Origin: JACNKV01 sp964645915
GTDB taxonomy: Bacteria; Fidelibacterota; Marinisomatia; Marinisomatales; JACNKV01
Direction: 5' to 3'
DNA: 64,000 nt
NCBI GenBank assembly: GCA_964645915.1
Contig: CAZYDH010000005.1
Coordinates: 1-64,000 of the forward strand
The notes under the pieces are model-generated. The model worked only from the letters and a program-made list of their open reading frames with translations. It had not been told where the DNA came from and made no database searches. Position numbers and translations under genes: made by a program. Positions 1 to 8,989 of the stretch are shown piece by piece; the stretch's first letter is position 1; the number at the start of each line of letters is the position of its first letter.

Positions 1-528
1 AACGGAATTGATCACAGAACAAGTTCAATACAATGTTGGACGAATACCGGAGATTCTCTTGTCTCAGAACATCAATCTGGGAACGGAAATACATTAGGGC
101 TTCAGTTCCTTCCAAAATTATCTGTTTCTGACTCTATCATCACATTTTTAATAAAAGATGCTTCCGGTAATTCATCAGATACATTATCACTTCGTTTTAT
201 CGTTAAAGAAAAATTGGATCTGATTGATTACGGAAATTTCCCAAATCCTTTCAGTAATCAAACTCGTTTCACTTATGAACTAACTGAGACAGTTGATAAA
301 TATTACCTTGATTTATATACTGTTTCAGGAAGGAAGATTCGACGGTTTACATCCGCATCAGTACTAACGGATCTTGATCCAAACCTTGGAGGTTTTCATG
401 AAATTGTATGGGACGGACGAGATGAGGATGGTAATTTTGTATCAAATGGTGTTTATTTTTATAAAATGACTGCCAAAAAAGGAAAAACAACAATAGAACG
501 AATTGGAAAAGTTGTGAAAGCTCGATGA
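1..528 (+). CDS. C-terminal fragment of an exported protein with a T9SS/FlgD-like sorting domain (possibly PorU)
   Basis: This is the 3' end of a gene whose start lies left of the window; the frame is open from base 1 to the TGA at 526-528. The last ~95 residues form a FlgD-like/type IX sorting-type Ig domain: it opens with NFPNPFSNQT, continues with an LDLYTVSGRKIR strand, a WDGRDEDGN turn and a closing GVYFYKM strand. Such domains sit at the C-terminus of surface or secreted proteins of FCB bacteria. The next gene is PorV/PorQ-like; the sortase PorU often precedes PorV in this phylum, so PorU is a reasonable guess. Its protease domain would lie outside the window, so the identity stays open. 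Confidence 0.7.
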   Translation, partial: NGIDHRTSSIQCWTNTGDSLVSEHQSGNGNTLGLQFLPKLSVSDSIITFLIKDASGNSSDTLSLRFIVKEKLDLIDYGNFPNPFSNQTRFTYELTETVDKYYLDLYTVSGRKIRRFTSASVLTDLDPNLGGFHEIVWDGRDEDGNFVSNGVYFYKMTAKKGKTTIERIGKVVKAR

Positions 529-568
529 GACACATTAATCATAAACCTTATATCTATTTTTTTAAGAA

Positions 569-1564
569 GTGAAAAGATTACTAACAATAATATTATGCTC
601 TTTGTTCACTCTTCAAGGGCAATATGCTGATGCCTTCTTAGAAATTGGCACTTCGCCGAGAACAATTGCATTGGGACAGGCGACGGTTGCAATGCCAAAT
701 CATCCTGCCGGTTACTTATATAACCCGGCATCAAGTGGGTTTACGCCTTCTATTTATATTAACGCATTATATATTAATCAGTTTGGTTTAGCTGATTATG
801 CTGCACTTGGCTGTTCAGTTCCTATTGGAGATAAATATCAACTTGGTTTACAAACCATTGTATTATCAATTGGAAATATCGCTGAACGTCCTGATTTAAT
901 GGGAATTCAAAATCTAGAAGATAGACGGAACATGATCCGTGAATTAACCGCACAAGGATTCTCATATTTTACCGACAGAGAAATAGCAATTAACTTTAAT
1001 TTCTCTAGAAATTTTGAATCTAAACTTGATTTTGGTTGGTATATTAATGAAATTCCTTTTAAAGCTCCACTTGGTTTAAATCTTCGGGTTATCCAAAAAT
1101 CATTACATAATTTAAATGGATTTGGTATTGGAGTTGATCTGGGTTCAATGTTCATAGTGAATTTAAAAGATGTTTTTCCTTATGACTTTTTAGGTGAGTT
1201 AGTTGTTGGAACTTCTTTAACTAATCTCTCAGAGACACGCATATTTTGGGATAGTAAAAAGGAAGATATTATTCCGATGCAATGGATAACCGGTTTACGA
1301 TATACACAGTCATTTGGAAAGTATCCCTTAAAGTTAGCATTATATTATCAGCAAAATAAATTTTATTTAAGCGAGGATCGTTTTGGTCTGGAATGGACAA
1401 TATTAAATAGTATATTCTTACGATTGGGTCAAAATGAAGGAATGTACCAAAGCGGGATTGGATTTAAAATTAAGCAATTCAATAGAACGTTGTTGTTTGG
1501 ATACAGTTTTTCAAACCATGATCTTGGAAATGCACACCGCATAGGTGGCTCAATGGAATTATGA
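569..1564 (+). CDS. PorV/PorQ family outer-membrane protein
   Basis: 331-residue protein with a signal peptide (residues 1-22, MKRLLTIILC...ADA) followed by the family's typical N-terminal motif FLEIGTSPRTIALGQATVA and NPAS, as in PorV/PorQ (UPF0164-like) barrels. PorV is the outer-membrane shuttle of type IX secretion that hands cargo with C-terminal sorting domains to the sortase. The rest is amphipathic beta-strands, and the protein ends in a short barrel-like strand. The start is GTG at 569, chosen because it begins the signal peptide directly. It follows the sorting-domain gene by 40 bases and overlaps the next gene by 4 bases (ATGA), so the five genes from base 1 to 4576 look like one operon. 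PorV versus PorQ cannot be resolved by eye. Confidence 0.75.
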   Translation: MKRLLTIILCSLFTLQGQYADAFLEIGTSPRTIALGQATVAMPNHPAGYLYNPASSGFTPSIYINALYINQFGLADYAALGCSVPIGDKYQLGLQTIVLSIGNIAERPDLMGIQNLEDRRNMIRELTAQGFSYFTDREIAINFNFSRNFESKLDFGWYINEIPFKAPLGLNLRVIQKSLHNLNGFGIGVDLGSMFIVNLKDVFPYDFLGELVVGTSLTNLSETRIFWDSKKEDIIPMQWITGLRYTQSFGKYPLKLALYYQQNKFYLSEDRFGLEWTILNSIFLRLGQNEGMYQSGIGFKIKQFNRTLLFGYSFSNHDLGNAHRIGGSMEL

Positions 1565-2373
1565 AAATATTAAAGAATACGTATCGAAGCTTTTATATAA
1601 ATATCTTCATCTGTTCAATTATTCATCAATATTCCTTTGGTCAGATTAATGAGCAATTTATTTTTCATCCATATCCGAATGAGATATCCTCATGGAAATT
1701 TACACCAACTTCCATTTCAATAGGATTTAATGGAAGTTTATATTTTTTAGATGCGATAAATCAGTCTGCTGCAGTGATTACTGATGATTCGAAAATTAAG
1801 ATTACCGAATTAACGACGAGTGATCCAGTTGATATTGTCCAATCGGGATTGTCTGTTTGGGTGTTAGATCAGATGAATAATAAAATCGATGAATATGATC
1901 TATCTTTCAATCTTGTGCATACTCACACTGTTCCTCAAGATTATCCTGAGATGATAATCGGTGATAAGAATGGAAATATTTATATGGTATCTACTCCAAA
2001 TTATGCCGTATGGAAAAATCCCTGGCAACACGGACAAGAATTTCCTTTCATAGACTTAGAAAACTACCAAGATATTATTTCTAATATTATCGATATAGAT
2101 ATTAATAAAGTGCATAATCTGGTACTGTTAGATGAGAATTCAGTTATTCATAGTTTCAATATGGTAGGTAATTATTTATCTTCAAACCAAACAAAAATAT
2201 CAGATGCTTCTTTTGTTATTTGGCAAGATAATACGTGGATTGCATTAGGTGATGACTTAAATACAATTCATACATCGAATGTTAATGATAAGACTAAAAT
2301 AATTGATATCGATAAACGCGATAATATTTTAGTAATCTTGACAGCTAAAGGTTGGTATCAATCAGTCCAATGA
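1561..2373 (+). CDS. Exported beta-propeller-like protein of unknown function
   Basis: 270 residues with an N-terminal hydrophobic stretch (about residues 11-27) ending near SFGQ, likely a signal peptide. The mature part shows repeated blade-like units (SLYFLDAINQ, VWVLDQMNNKIDEYD, GNIYMVSTPN, NLVLLDENSVIHSF, TWIALGDDLNTIH), about 40-45 residues apart, as in NHL or six-bladed propellers. No catalytic motif is seen. It overlaps the PorV-like gene by 4 bases and is followed 13 bases later by an Omp85-like barrel gene, so a role in envelope or secretion is plausible, but this is inferred from position only. Confidence 0.6.
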   Translation: MKILKNTYRSFYINIFICSIIHQYSFGQINEQFIFHPYPNEISSWKFTPTSISIGFNGSLYFLDAINQSAAVITDDSKIKITELTTSDPVDIVQSGLSVWVLDQMNNKIDEYDLSFNLVHTHTVPQDYPEMIIGDKNGNIYMVSTPNYAVWKNPWQHGQEFPFIDLENYQDIISNIIDIDINKVHNLVLLDENSVIHSFNMVGNYLSSNQTKISDASFVIWQDNTWIALGDDLNTIHTSNVNDKTKIIDIDKRDNILVILTAKGWYQSVQ

Positions 2374-2386
2374 TTATGTGCTCAAC

Positions 2387-3754
2387 ATGAGAATACCACG
2401 TATATCATCAATACTACTCATTATTTGTCAAATTCTTTTTGCTCAAATTCATGTCCAATTGGACAATGATAATCACTTTAAGTTTGATTCTGTAAAGGAA
2501 ATACCGGTTATACTCGATTCAATTCTTTCAACGGATAAAGATTTAAGTACCGTATATTTTCTGAATGATTATTATTTTGACAATTCGTATCACTTTAACT
2601 ATAATACAACAACAACTCATCTATTAATTGATACCGTAATTACAATCTCTGATCATCTTAGATCATTCGTTAATGATAGATTGTTTGTGAGATTATTAAA
2701 TACAAAACCACCAAATGAAACTGAAAAACTGTATTACAAAACCATTTCAACATCTCCATTTTTAAACAATAATGCAACTTTACACTATTTTCAATATGAT
2801 CAATCAAAAGTTGGGGCATTTGTCAATTATGAACCTGTATTTTACAGTTCTATCAATGGAATGGTGGGAGCAGAAAGGATTGAGAACAAATCTTGGAGTC
2901 TTTCCGGGCAATTAGATATGCACGTAGAAAATTTATGGAAAACTGCAGGTACAATTGATATAAAATGGCGTAGATTAAATAAGGAGACACAGTTAATCAA
3001 TTTTCGGTTAGATGAGCCTTACTTATATGTATTACCATTTGGTGCGGGATTCTCTTTTGGACAAGAGTTTCGTAATGGAAATTATATTTCAACTAATTTA
3101 GAATATTCACTTATCCAAACGCAATCTGGTTTTGGCATGTGGAGTGTCGGATACAGATCTAATTCCATACGGTCAACTTCAAAGGGTGATTCTCTTGGAA
3201 TTTCAGATCAATTATCTCATTGGATTGTTTTAAGTAGTAATAATGGTAAAAGGATAAATAGGTTTTTATACGATGAAGGTCTTTACTGGGATATAACTAC
3301 TAGATTAGGTGTGGCTGATCAAAGTACAGAAAAATTATCTTTAGGAGAATTATCGATACATATGGGTAGATATTTTCCTTTGAATTCTCTTTTGACGCTA
3401 CACTCTAGCATATATGGCCAGGGAATTATTAGCGAAGACAGTAATATTCACAATGCGTTGCAAATAAGATATGGCGGTGTTAAAACACTCAGAGGATACA
3501 ATGAAGATATATTCTCGAGTAATTCTGTTTGCATCCCAACGATGGAAGGATTATTTACAGTTAACAATAACATACAATTGAATGTATTTATAGAAGGGGC
3601 GATACAGAAATCTTACTCTCCATTACCTTTTGGCTACGGAATTGGATTCAAACAAATTATGCAACAATCATTCATTAGTATTCAATACGGTTTAAATCGA
3701 GACTGTAAACTACCTGAGGGCAAAGTTCACTTGTCTATTGAAAGCAGGTTGTAG
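2387..3754 (+). CDS. Omp85/BamA-TamA-like outer-membrane barrel protein
   Basis: About 455 residues with a signal peptide (RIPRISSILLIICQILFAQ). The C-terminal third carries the Omp85 hallmark GGVKTLRGYNED, the loop-6 (V/L)RG(F/Y) motif that plugs BamA/TamA/FhaC barrels. It is followed by the usual order of strands, and the protein ends in KVHLSIESRL. The ~130 residues after the signal are too divergent for me to define POTRA domains. The start is ATG at 2387; a GTG at 2378 in the same frame would add three residues before the signal peptide and is less likely. Omp85 proteins insert or translocate proteins at the outer membrane. Sitting between secretion-type genes, this one may be an accessory translocase rather than the housekeeping BamA. 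Confidence 0.65.
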   Translation: MRIPRISSILLIICQILFAQIHVQLDNDNHFKFDSVKEIPVILDSILSTDKDLSTVYFLNDYYFDNSYHFNYNTTTTHLLIDTVITISDHLRSFVNDRLFVRLLNTKPPNETEKLYYKTISTSPFLNNNATLHYFQYDQSKVGAFVNYEPVFYSSINGMVGAERIENKSWSLSGQLDMHVENLWKTAGTIDIKWRRLNKETQLINFRLDEPYLYVLPFGAGFSFGQEFRNGNYISTNLEYSLIQTQSGFGMWSVGYRSNSIRSTSKGDSLGISDQLSHWIVLSSNNGKRINRFLYDEGLYWDITTRLGVADQSTEKLSLGELSIHMGRYFPLNSLLTLHSSIYGQGIISEDSNIHNALQIRYGGVKTLRGYNEDIFSSNSVCIPTMEGLFTVNNNIQLNVFIEGAIQKSYSPLPFGYGIGFKQIMQQSFISIQYGLNRDCKLPEGKVHLSIESRL

Positions 3755-4576
3755 ATGAAAAAGATTCTCACACTCATTCTCACATTCATTGTCTATATGA
3801 ACATTATTGGCTGTCCTGATGTGGTAGAAGACCCATACCCACCTGACCCACCAAGGATTGTATCTCAAACAACACCTGCAGACTTAGTTGAACGTGGAAT
3901 AGGACCTTATAATTTCAATACTGAAAATCCTGATGTTAATTCTATTAAATTTATGTGGCATCCCAATAGCGAAGATGATTTATTGGGCTATAATATTTAT
4001 CGTGCAATAGAAATACCGAATGGTATTGGTGATTTTGAATTAATATATCAAGTGGATATCTCTTCTACTATAACCGGTAGGGATACATTTTATGTAGATA
4101 CAGATATAACTACTCTTAAGAGGTATTATTATTATTTACGTTCACTTGATTTAGCAGGTAATAAAAGTAGTACTTCTGATACTATTTCTTATAAGTTATT
4201 AATGAAACCGCACGCTTTTTCAATTTCAAATGGTAGTACAAGCAATAATCTTACCTTTTATTGGGATGAAGACCAATCAATGACAAACTATCCTCAAAGT
4301 TCTGTCATACGAATAAATAATGAGGATAATGAGTCTATATGGGTGTGTATGTTTCAATATCCGTTTAATGGTTTTTCATTTAATTATGCTCCGGATGGAA
4401 GCAACGTAAATGAAGAAGCTGTGCTAGACTTTAATGGTATATCAGGATATTTACCTCCTGGTCGATACTATTGGAAAGTAACCTCTTTACGAATGGGGAA
4501 TGGAATTACGACCGACGCAGAGAAAGATGTTGCCGGAGCAGAATCAGATTGGATTGAGTTTGTTCTTGAAGATTAA
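3755..4576 (+). CDS. Fibronectin type III-like lipoprotein
   Basis: 273 residues. The N-terminus is a lipoprotein signal (MKKILTLILTFIVYMNIIGC) with a lipobox at I-I-G-C, Cys20. A proline-rich linker (DPYPPDPPRIV) precedes an Fn3-like domain: the strand IKFMWHPNSEDDLLGYNIYRA, then RYYYYLRSLDLAGNKS, is the classic W...D-L-x-G-Y-x-I-Y-R and Y-x-V/L-x-A/S-x-D-x-x-G-N pattern. A second beta domain ends with PPGRYYWKVTSL. ATG begins immediately after the stop of the Omp85-like gene, so they are translationally coupled. It is likely a membrane-anchored accessory of the block; substrate unknown. Last gene of the plus-strand run, meeting the minus-strand hydantoinase 5 bases later. Confidence 0.65.
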   Translation: MKKILTLILTFIVYMNIIGCPDVVEDPYPPDPPRIVSQTTPADLVERGIGPYNFNTENPDVNSIKFMWHPNSEDDLLGYNIYRAIEIPNGIGDFELIYQVDISSTITGRDTFYVDTDITTLKRYYYYLRSLDLAGNKSSTSDTISYKLLMKPHAFSISNGSTSNNLTFYWDEDQSMTNYPQSSVIRINNEDNESIWVCMFQYPFNGFSFNYAPDGSNVNEEAVLDFNGISGYLPPGRYYWKVTSLRMGNGITTDAEKDVAGAESDWIEFVLED

Positions 4577-4581
4577 TAATA

Positions 4582-5925
4582 TCATCGAATAATACCGGAA
4601 ATGAATCTTCCTTTTGGAGATTCATTCCTCAACTCATTTATATTTACTAATCGCCCTTTTAACCATACTTGCTCAGGGAATACAGCTTTGAAACCAGAGA
4701 AAGCATTCCAGTCCGTTTCAGAGACAAGAAGTTGGCTCCAGTCATAGGTTATCTCTTTTGGATTAACAACTATTAGATCAGCATCAGATCCACTCTCAAT
4801 GGATCCTTTTTGTGGATATAAACCAAATATTCTTGAAGGATTGTTAGATGTTAATTCAACCAATTTACAAAGATCTAATCCTCTATCCAGCCATTGTGCC
4901 AACATAATAGGAAATAATGTTTCAACTCCACCCATACCGTTAGGAATATTGTAAAATGGTATGTTTTCCTTTTTATCATCAATGTTAAATGGACAGTGAT
5001 CCGTACCTAATGTATGAATATCATTATTTGAAATCCCTGCCCATAAAGATAATTGATCGACTTTTTTACGAACCGGAGGACTTGCAACGTACATTCGTCC
5101 ATCTTCACGTTGATAAACTGATTCATCCAATAAAAGATAGTGTGGGCAAGTCTCGACAAATATGTTGTCAGATCTTCTTGCTACTTCTAAACCGATAGCA
5201 GAATTAAGATGAACTATATAGATTTTGCATTCCGTGTCAATTGCAATATCAACTAAATGATTAATTGCAACTTCTTCTGCAGTATCAGGGCGACTCATTC
5301 CATGAAAATATGGATCAGTGTTTGTTTCCCTTTTAATAGGACTTAAAGCCTTTGAAATTTCAATATCGTCCTCTGCATGAACCATTAAGATTCCATTGTA
5401 TTTACTTATGACTCGAGCGACTTTTTTAATTTCATCATAAGAGAGCATCATACCAGCTTCTTTGTAGGTAGTGAATACTTTAAAACTGATGATCCCATTT
5501 TCAATTAATTCTGGAATCTCATCTAATAGTGATTTGGAAAAACGTGTTATGTTACAGTGTAGACTATAGTCTATGTATGATTGCTTCGCTAATGATTTCC
5601 TTGTTTCAATACTTTCTGTTAAAGTTTGTTCTTTTTTAAGGATAGAAAAATCAATAATAGTGGTTACTCCACCATTTAATGCCGATAAGGAGCCGGTGTG
5701 AAAATCATCTCGTGAGTATCCATCTTTTATAGGTATTCCCATGTGAGTATGTGGATCGATCACTCCGGGAAAAATAAGTTTCTCCTTACAATCAATAATA
5801 TTTGCATCATCACATTTAAGTTGAGAACCTACTTTCAGAATAGTTTCATCTTGGATGATAATATCTTCCTGTTCAATTCGGTCAGCATGTATGACCGTGC
5901 CGTTTTTTAATAATGTATTTTTCAT
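4582..5925 (-). CDS. hyuA: Dihydropyrimidinase/D-hydantoinase family amidohydrolase (HyuA-like)
   Basis: 447 residues, the usual length for the family. It hydrolyses cyclic ureides (hydantoin or dihydropyrimidine rings) to N-carbamoyl amino acids. Metal ligands are visible: H59-T-H61 in DPHTHMG, the carbamylated lysine K149 in SFKVF, His in VHAEDD, His in VHLNS, and the Asp of GTDHCPF. Its start overlaps the stop of the minus-strand xdhC-like gene by 4 bases, so it belongs to the operon of molybdenum-hydroxylase maturation genes. In E. coli, hyuA lies in the same kind of cluster beside ygeW, yqeA and yqeB. Here it probably opens a hydantoin-type intermediate of purine breakdown and yields a ureido product for the carbamoyltransferases of the plus-strand arm. 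Allantoinase or dihydroorotase activity cannot be excluded. Confidence 0.85.
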   Translation of the reverse strand: MKNTLLKNGTVIHADRIEQEDIIIQDETILKVGSQLKCDDANIIDCKEKLIFPGVIDPHTHMGIPIKDGYSRDDFHTGSLSALNGGVTTIIDFSILKKEQTLTESIETRKSLAKQSYIDYSLHCNITRFSKSLLDEIPELIENGIISFKVFTTYKEAGMMLSYDEIKKVARVISKYNGILMVHAEDDIEISKALSPIKRETNTDPYFHGMSRPDTAEEVAINHLVDIAIDTECKIYIVHLNSAIGLEVARRSDNIFVETCPHYLLLDESVYQREDGRMYVASPPVRKKVDQLSLWAGISNNDIHTLGTDHCPFNIDDKKENIPFYNIPNGMGGVETLFPIMLAQWLDRGLDLCKLVELTSNNPSRIFGLYPQKGSIESGSDADLIVVNPKEITYDWSQLLVSETDWNAFSGFKAVFPEQVWLKGRLVNINELRNESPKGRFISGIIR

Positions 5926-6965
5926 ACGTGGGATGTTGAAAGGGAGAGAGAGGATCTAACCCCTTTTCGATAGTGATGAATAATTTCAGAGATAATACTT
6001 ACCGCAATTTCGGGTACGGTTTCAGCATCAATATCCAATCCTACTGGGGAATGAACAGTTTTAAGAATATTATCTGAATACCCTTCGGATCTTAGCGCTT
6101 GTTTTAATATAGTCCATTTTCTAACACTGCTTATTAAACTCAGATATTGAACTTTTTTATCTAACAACCATCTCATGATCTCTAAATCATGCTTATGACC
6201 TCTAGTCGCAACCAAAATATAATCTTGTGGATTAACGGTAATATAATCATCTAGATTACTGGAATAATCAATATTAATAATAACGGAGTGTGGAAAACGA
6301 TCTTCAGTTAAGAATTTACTTCTGTCGTCATAAACATGTGTTTTTAGATCAATAAATTTTGAAAGAGTAGCAACTGAATTTCCGACATGACCTGCACCAA
6401 AGATATGTAGTATAGGTAAAGGAAGAATGCTTTGTACTAACTGAATTTGGTGAGAATCCTCTATTGATCGATGGATATTATCCTTGAAAACGCTCTTAAT
6501 TAAATTCCTTTTTAATGTATTATGATCCGAAATCTGTTCTAATGATTTTATCCAATATCTTGAGGAAGTATTTTTTTCCTTATCGAAATGTGTAATATAT
6601 AAACCTTTATGACCTAGCAAGAAATCCATTGATGTATAAAAAGATTGAATTTGTTCTGTGAAAGGTTCGATTAATACTTTAATAGTTCCACCACAGATGC
6701 CTTGGTCTGAACTCGCTACTTTGCTGGTTAGATCAAATTCAGCGAGCACCGTACTGTTTGTTAGTATCAGTTCTTTGGCTTTTTCAATCACATCATATTC
6801 CATACGTCCACCGCCAATTGTTCCAATAATAGATTCATCTGATGAGACTAACATCAAAGGGTAGTCTTTCCTTGGTACTGATCCTGTCCACTGGATAAGT
6901 GAGCAGAGAACAGCAGGAGTATTTATATCATAATTGATGATTGCCTTATATATTTCTTTTTCCAT
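5922..6965 (-). CDS. XdhC/CoxI family molybdenum-hydroxylase maturation protein
   Basis: 347 residues with the two-part XdhC layout. An N-terminal XdhC_CoxI region contains GTIGGGRMEYDVIEKA and a QGICGGTIKVLIEPF block. A C-terminal Rossmann domain starts at ILHIFGAGHVGNSVATL and contains YILVATRGHKHDLEIMRWLL. XdhC proteins bind molybdenum cofactor, promote its sulfuration and insert it into xanthine-dehydrogenase-type enzymes. Start is ATG at 6965. The gene overlaps hyuA by 4 bases; 86 bases separate it from yqeB upstream. The two molybdenum hydroxylases on the plus strand are the obvious clients. Confidence 0.85.
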   Translation of the reverse strand: MEKEIYKAIINYDINTPAVLCSLIQWTGSVPRKDYPLMLVSSDESIIGTIGGGRMEYDVIEKAKELILTNSTVLAEFDLTSKVASSDQGICGGTIKVLIEPFTEQIQSFYTSMDFLLGHKGLYITHFDKEKNTSSRYWIKSLEQISDHNTLKRNLIKSVFKDNIHRSIEDSHQIQLVQSILPLPILHIFGAGHVGNSVATLSKFIDLKTHVYDDRSKFLTEDRFPHSVIINIDYSSNLDDYITVNPQDYILVATRGHKHDLEIMRWLLDKKVQYLSLISSVRKWTILKQALRSEGYSDNILKTVHSPVGLDIDAETVPEIAVSIISEIIHHYRKGVRSSLSLSTSHV

Positions 6966-7051
6966 TATTCAATGTTTGATTATTTCTTCCACATGATGTC
7001 TAAAAGTAAAACTAACTACACAATTAGTTCAATTTTATAATACAATCATTT

Positions 7052-7840
7052 TTATTTTGAAGTCAAATGGGTCATTACAGTTTCCAACACAGCTCTTCCA
7101 ACTGAATTAGCTTTATCAGAAATACTTAAGTAATCAATATCTTTACGAGGGTCAATATCTGCAATTTTTAGTTTTTCCTTTATTGGTGCTTTTGGATGGA
7201 TCAATCCACGAACAACACCAGATATTGTTGCCAATATTTGATGATTTCCAACTTCTCCTATTATTTGGTCTTGTTCAACGTTATCTCCAAATTCTACAAA
7301 CCAGGTTAATGTTCCGTCACCAGAGGAAAAAATGACACGTCGTTTTGTTTCTCCTCCAATATTTCCCGGTATTCCTGTATTTGTTATTGGAGATCCCGTC
7401 CATATGATTTTTCCAAGTGAATGACCACGTTTTGTTTCAATAGCTGCATGACAATTAGTACCCGCAATGAAACCCGGACCTAAACCAATAAATAACGGAG
7501 CCCAATCTCTGTAATCTTTCTCATAGGATTTAATCATCCGTGCATCTACAATTATTTTAGGTTTTAATTTTAATATGTCTTTAGAACTATCAATATATAT
7601 TGGAATAGATTTTATATTTACACTTGGTAATTGATATTCATTAAATAATTTAGCAGATATATTATCTACCGTAGCTATCCTATCAATTATCGCATCGCTA
7701 AAAGTTACTTTTCTTCTAATTGCAAGAGGAGGGGATATTTCACTCAAAAATACATTGAATCCTGATCGATGTAATATCGTTGCAACTGCACTTCCAAGTT
7801 CACCTGCACCTCGTATCCAAATATAATCTTGCTTCATCAT
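7052..7840 (-). CDS. yqeB: Selenium-dependent molybdenum hydroxylase system protein (YqeB/EF2563 family)
   Basis: 262 residues matching the YqeB family throughout: IWIRGAGELGSAVA near the N-terminus, IRRKVTFSDAI, a conserved VDARMIK, GLGPGFIAGTNCHAAIETKR, GHSLG, NTGIPGNIGGE, GVVRGLIHP and DIDPRKDID, ending with a SDKANSVGRAVLE block. The family co-occurs with selenium-dependent molybdenum hydroxylases and is thought to act in making the labile selenium-containing cofactor; the exact reaction is unproven. Its start overlaps the stop of the MocA-like gene by up to 4 bases. Together with YqeC next door, it argues that at least one hydroxylase in this island uses a selenium-containing molybdenum centre. 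Confidence 0.88.
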   Translation of the reverse strand: MMKQDYIWIRGAGELGSAVATILHRSGFNVFLSEISPPLAIRRKVTFSDAIIDRIATVDNISAKLFNEYQLPSVNIKSIPIYIDSSKDILKLKPKIIVDARMIKSYEKDYRDWAPLFIGLGPGFIAGTNCHAAIETKRGHSLGKIIWTGSPITNTGIPGNIGGETKRRVIFSSGDGTLTWFVEFGDNVEQDQIIGEVGNHQILATISGVVRGLIHPKAPIKEKLKIADIDPRKDIDYLSISDKANSVGRAVLETVMTHLTSK

Positions 7841-8442
7841 TGTAAATTATTTATTGATAGATACTGATCCATATCTTTCACAATTCCACTATCTTTAATT
7901 GGAATGAATGTTATATCCTTTTTCTCTTTTTCGATGATACTTTTGCCACCCACATCCTTTTTTAAATGAAAATACTGTTTTTTGTAGTTTATTTTAAAAA
8001 AAATTGGGTGCCCAATAATATCATTAAATGTAGGAACTAATATATTTGGTGTGTTTTTTACCAATATATTGTAAAGTGTCTTTACGGTTGATTTCTTTAT
8101 AAAAGGTTTATCAGCCAAGCAAAAACCAAAATAATCCGTTTTAAGTTCTAATTCAGATAATCCGCTGATTAAAGAAGTACTCATCCCGTGCTTGTAATCA
8201 GTATTTTCTACGATTTTGATCTTTTCGGAAAATGTATTATTAAGGCAATCTACTATTTTTGTTTTATGATGACCTACGACAACAACTACATCAATGGGTA
8301 AATCGATAAATTTCGAAATCGTTGTTTCTATGATGGTTTTACCATATCTCTCAGAATCAGGAATAAAATCATTATTCATAAGTAATTTATTGGGATATCT
8401 AGTAGATAAGCCAGCAGCAGGGATAATCATTGAAATATTCAT
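7837..8442 (-). CDS. mocA: MocA-like molybdenum cofactor cytidylyltransferase / NTP transferase
   Basis: 201 residues of the MobA-like nucleotidyltransferase fold. The N-terminal signature is IIPAAGLSTRYPNKLL, a variant of LAAGxSxRMGxxK. VVVVVGHHKTKI, the GMSTSLISGL loop and FGFCLADKPFI (the metal-binding LxDxP region) follow, and GHPIFF lies near the C-terminus. MocA (YgfJ) joins CMP to molybdopterin to give the cytosine dinucleotide cofactor used by some xanthine-dehydrogenase-family enzymes. It sits between yqeB and yqeC, the same trio as in E. coli. The TRYPNK sequence is unusual compared with the common SRMGxxK, so nucleotide preference should not be assumed. Confidence 0.8.
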   Translation of the reverse strand: MNISMIIPAAGLSTRYPNKLLMNNDFIPDSERYGKTIIETTISKFIDLPIDVVVVVGHHKTKIVDCLNNTFSEKIKIVENTDYKHGMSTSLISGLSELELKTDYFGFCLADKPFIKKSTVKTLYNILVKNTPNILVPTFNDIIGHPIFFKINYKKQYFHLKKDVGGKSIIEKEKKDITFIPIKDSGIVKDMDQYLSINNLQ

Positions 8443-8448
8443 TATATT

Positions 8449-8889
8449 TTAATTTACTTTCTTATACCATGATGATTGAATACTTCCAAAATAAACAGCT
8501 GAATTAGATAAATTAACGATGGCATCAGATAACACTTTTGCTTCCTGGGGAAAAACACCTGCTTTATTGATAAAATATACAACAGGAATATTCGTTTTTA
8601 CTTTTGACATGTAACCTTTTTTGTCCGTTACAACATGAGCGATCAATTTAGGAGTAAGCATAGTGTTCTTAGTAAGGTTCCACTTACTACAGAATAATTC
8701 AGGTCTATGTACAAAACCATCACAAATTCTTGTATTTACCACATCAGCACCGACCAAAATAACTACGTGAGTTGCAAATGATGGAATAATCGGATCACGA
8801 TCATTATGAGCTTTTAATGGCAAATTACGAGCACCATCCGCTTCAAAAATGGTTATATCAGAATAATGATTCAGGTGTTTTAACTCATC
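8449..8889 (-). CDS. yqeC: YqeC-like selenium cofactor biosynthesis protein, 5' end lost in assembly gap
   Basis: Partial gene: the minus-strand frame is open from the stop at 8449 up to the N gap at 8890, so the N-terminus, including the expected P-loop, is missing. The visible part contains the family signature EADGARNLPLKAHNDRDPI, followed by IPSFATHVVILVGADVV and the HRPEL region, all typical of YqeC. The family co-occurs with yqeB and with selenium-dependent molybdenum hydroxylases. A TTG at 8823 lies inside the signature, so it is not a real start. The gene lies 6 bases upstream of mocA and reads away from the plus-strand transporter arm, so the control region between the arms is probably inside or near the gap. 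Confidence 0.85.
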   Translation of the reverse strand, partial: DELKHLNHYSDITIFEADGARNLPLKAHNDRDPIIPSFATHVVILVGADVVNTRICDGFVHRPELFCSKWNLTKNTMLTPKLIAHVVTDKKGYMSKVKTNIPVVYFINKAGVFPQEAKVLSDAIVNLSNSAVYFGSIQSSWYKKVN

Positions 8890-8989
8890 NNNNNNNNNNN
8901 NNNNNNNNNNNNNNNNNNNNNNNNNNNNNNNNNNNNNNNNNNNNNNNNNNNNNNNNNNNNNNNNNNNNNNNNNNNNNNNNNNNNNNNNN
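8890..8989. other. Assembly gap of 100 N
   Basis: Exactly 100 unknown bases, a size commonly used as a placeholder for unknown length. It removes the 5' ends of yqeC (minus) and of the porin gene (plus) and the divergent promoter region that probably lies between them. An apparent frame running across the Ns is an artefact. Confidence 0.99.
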
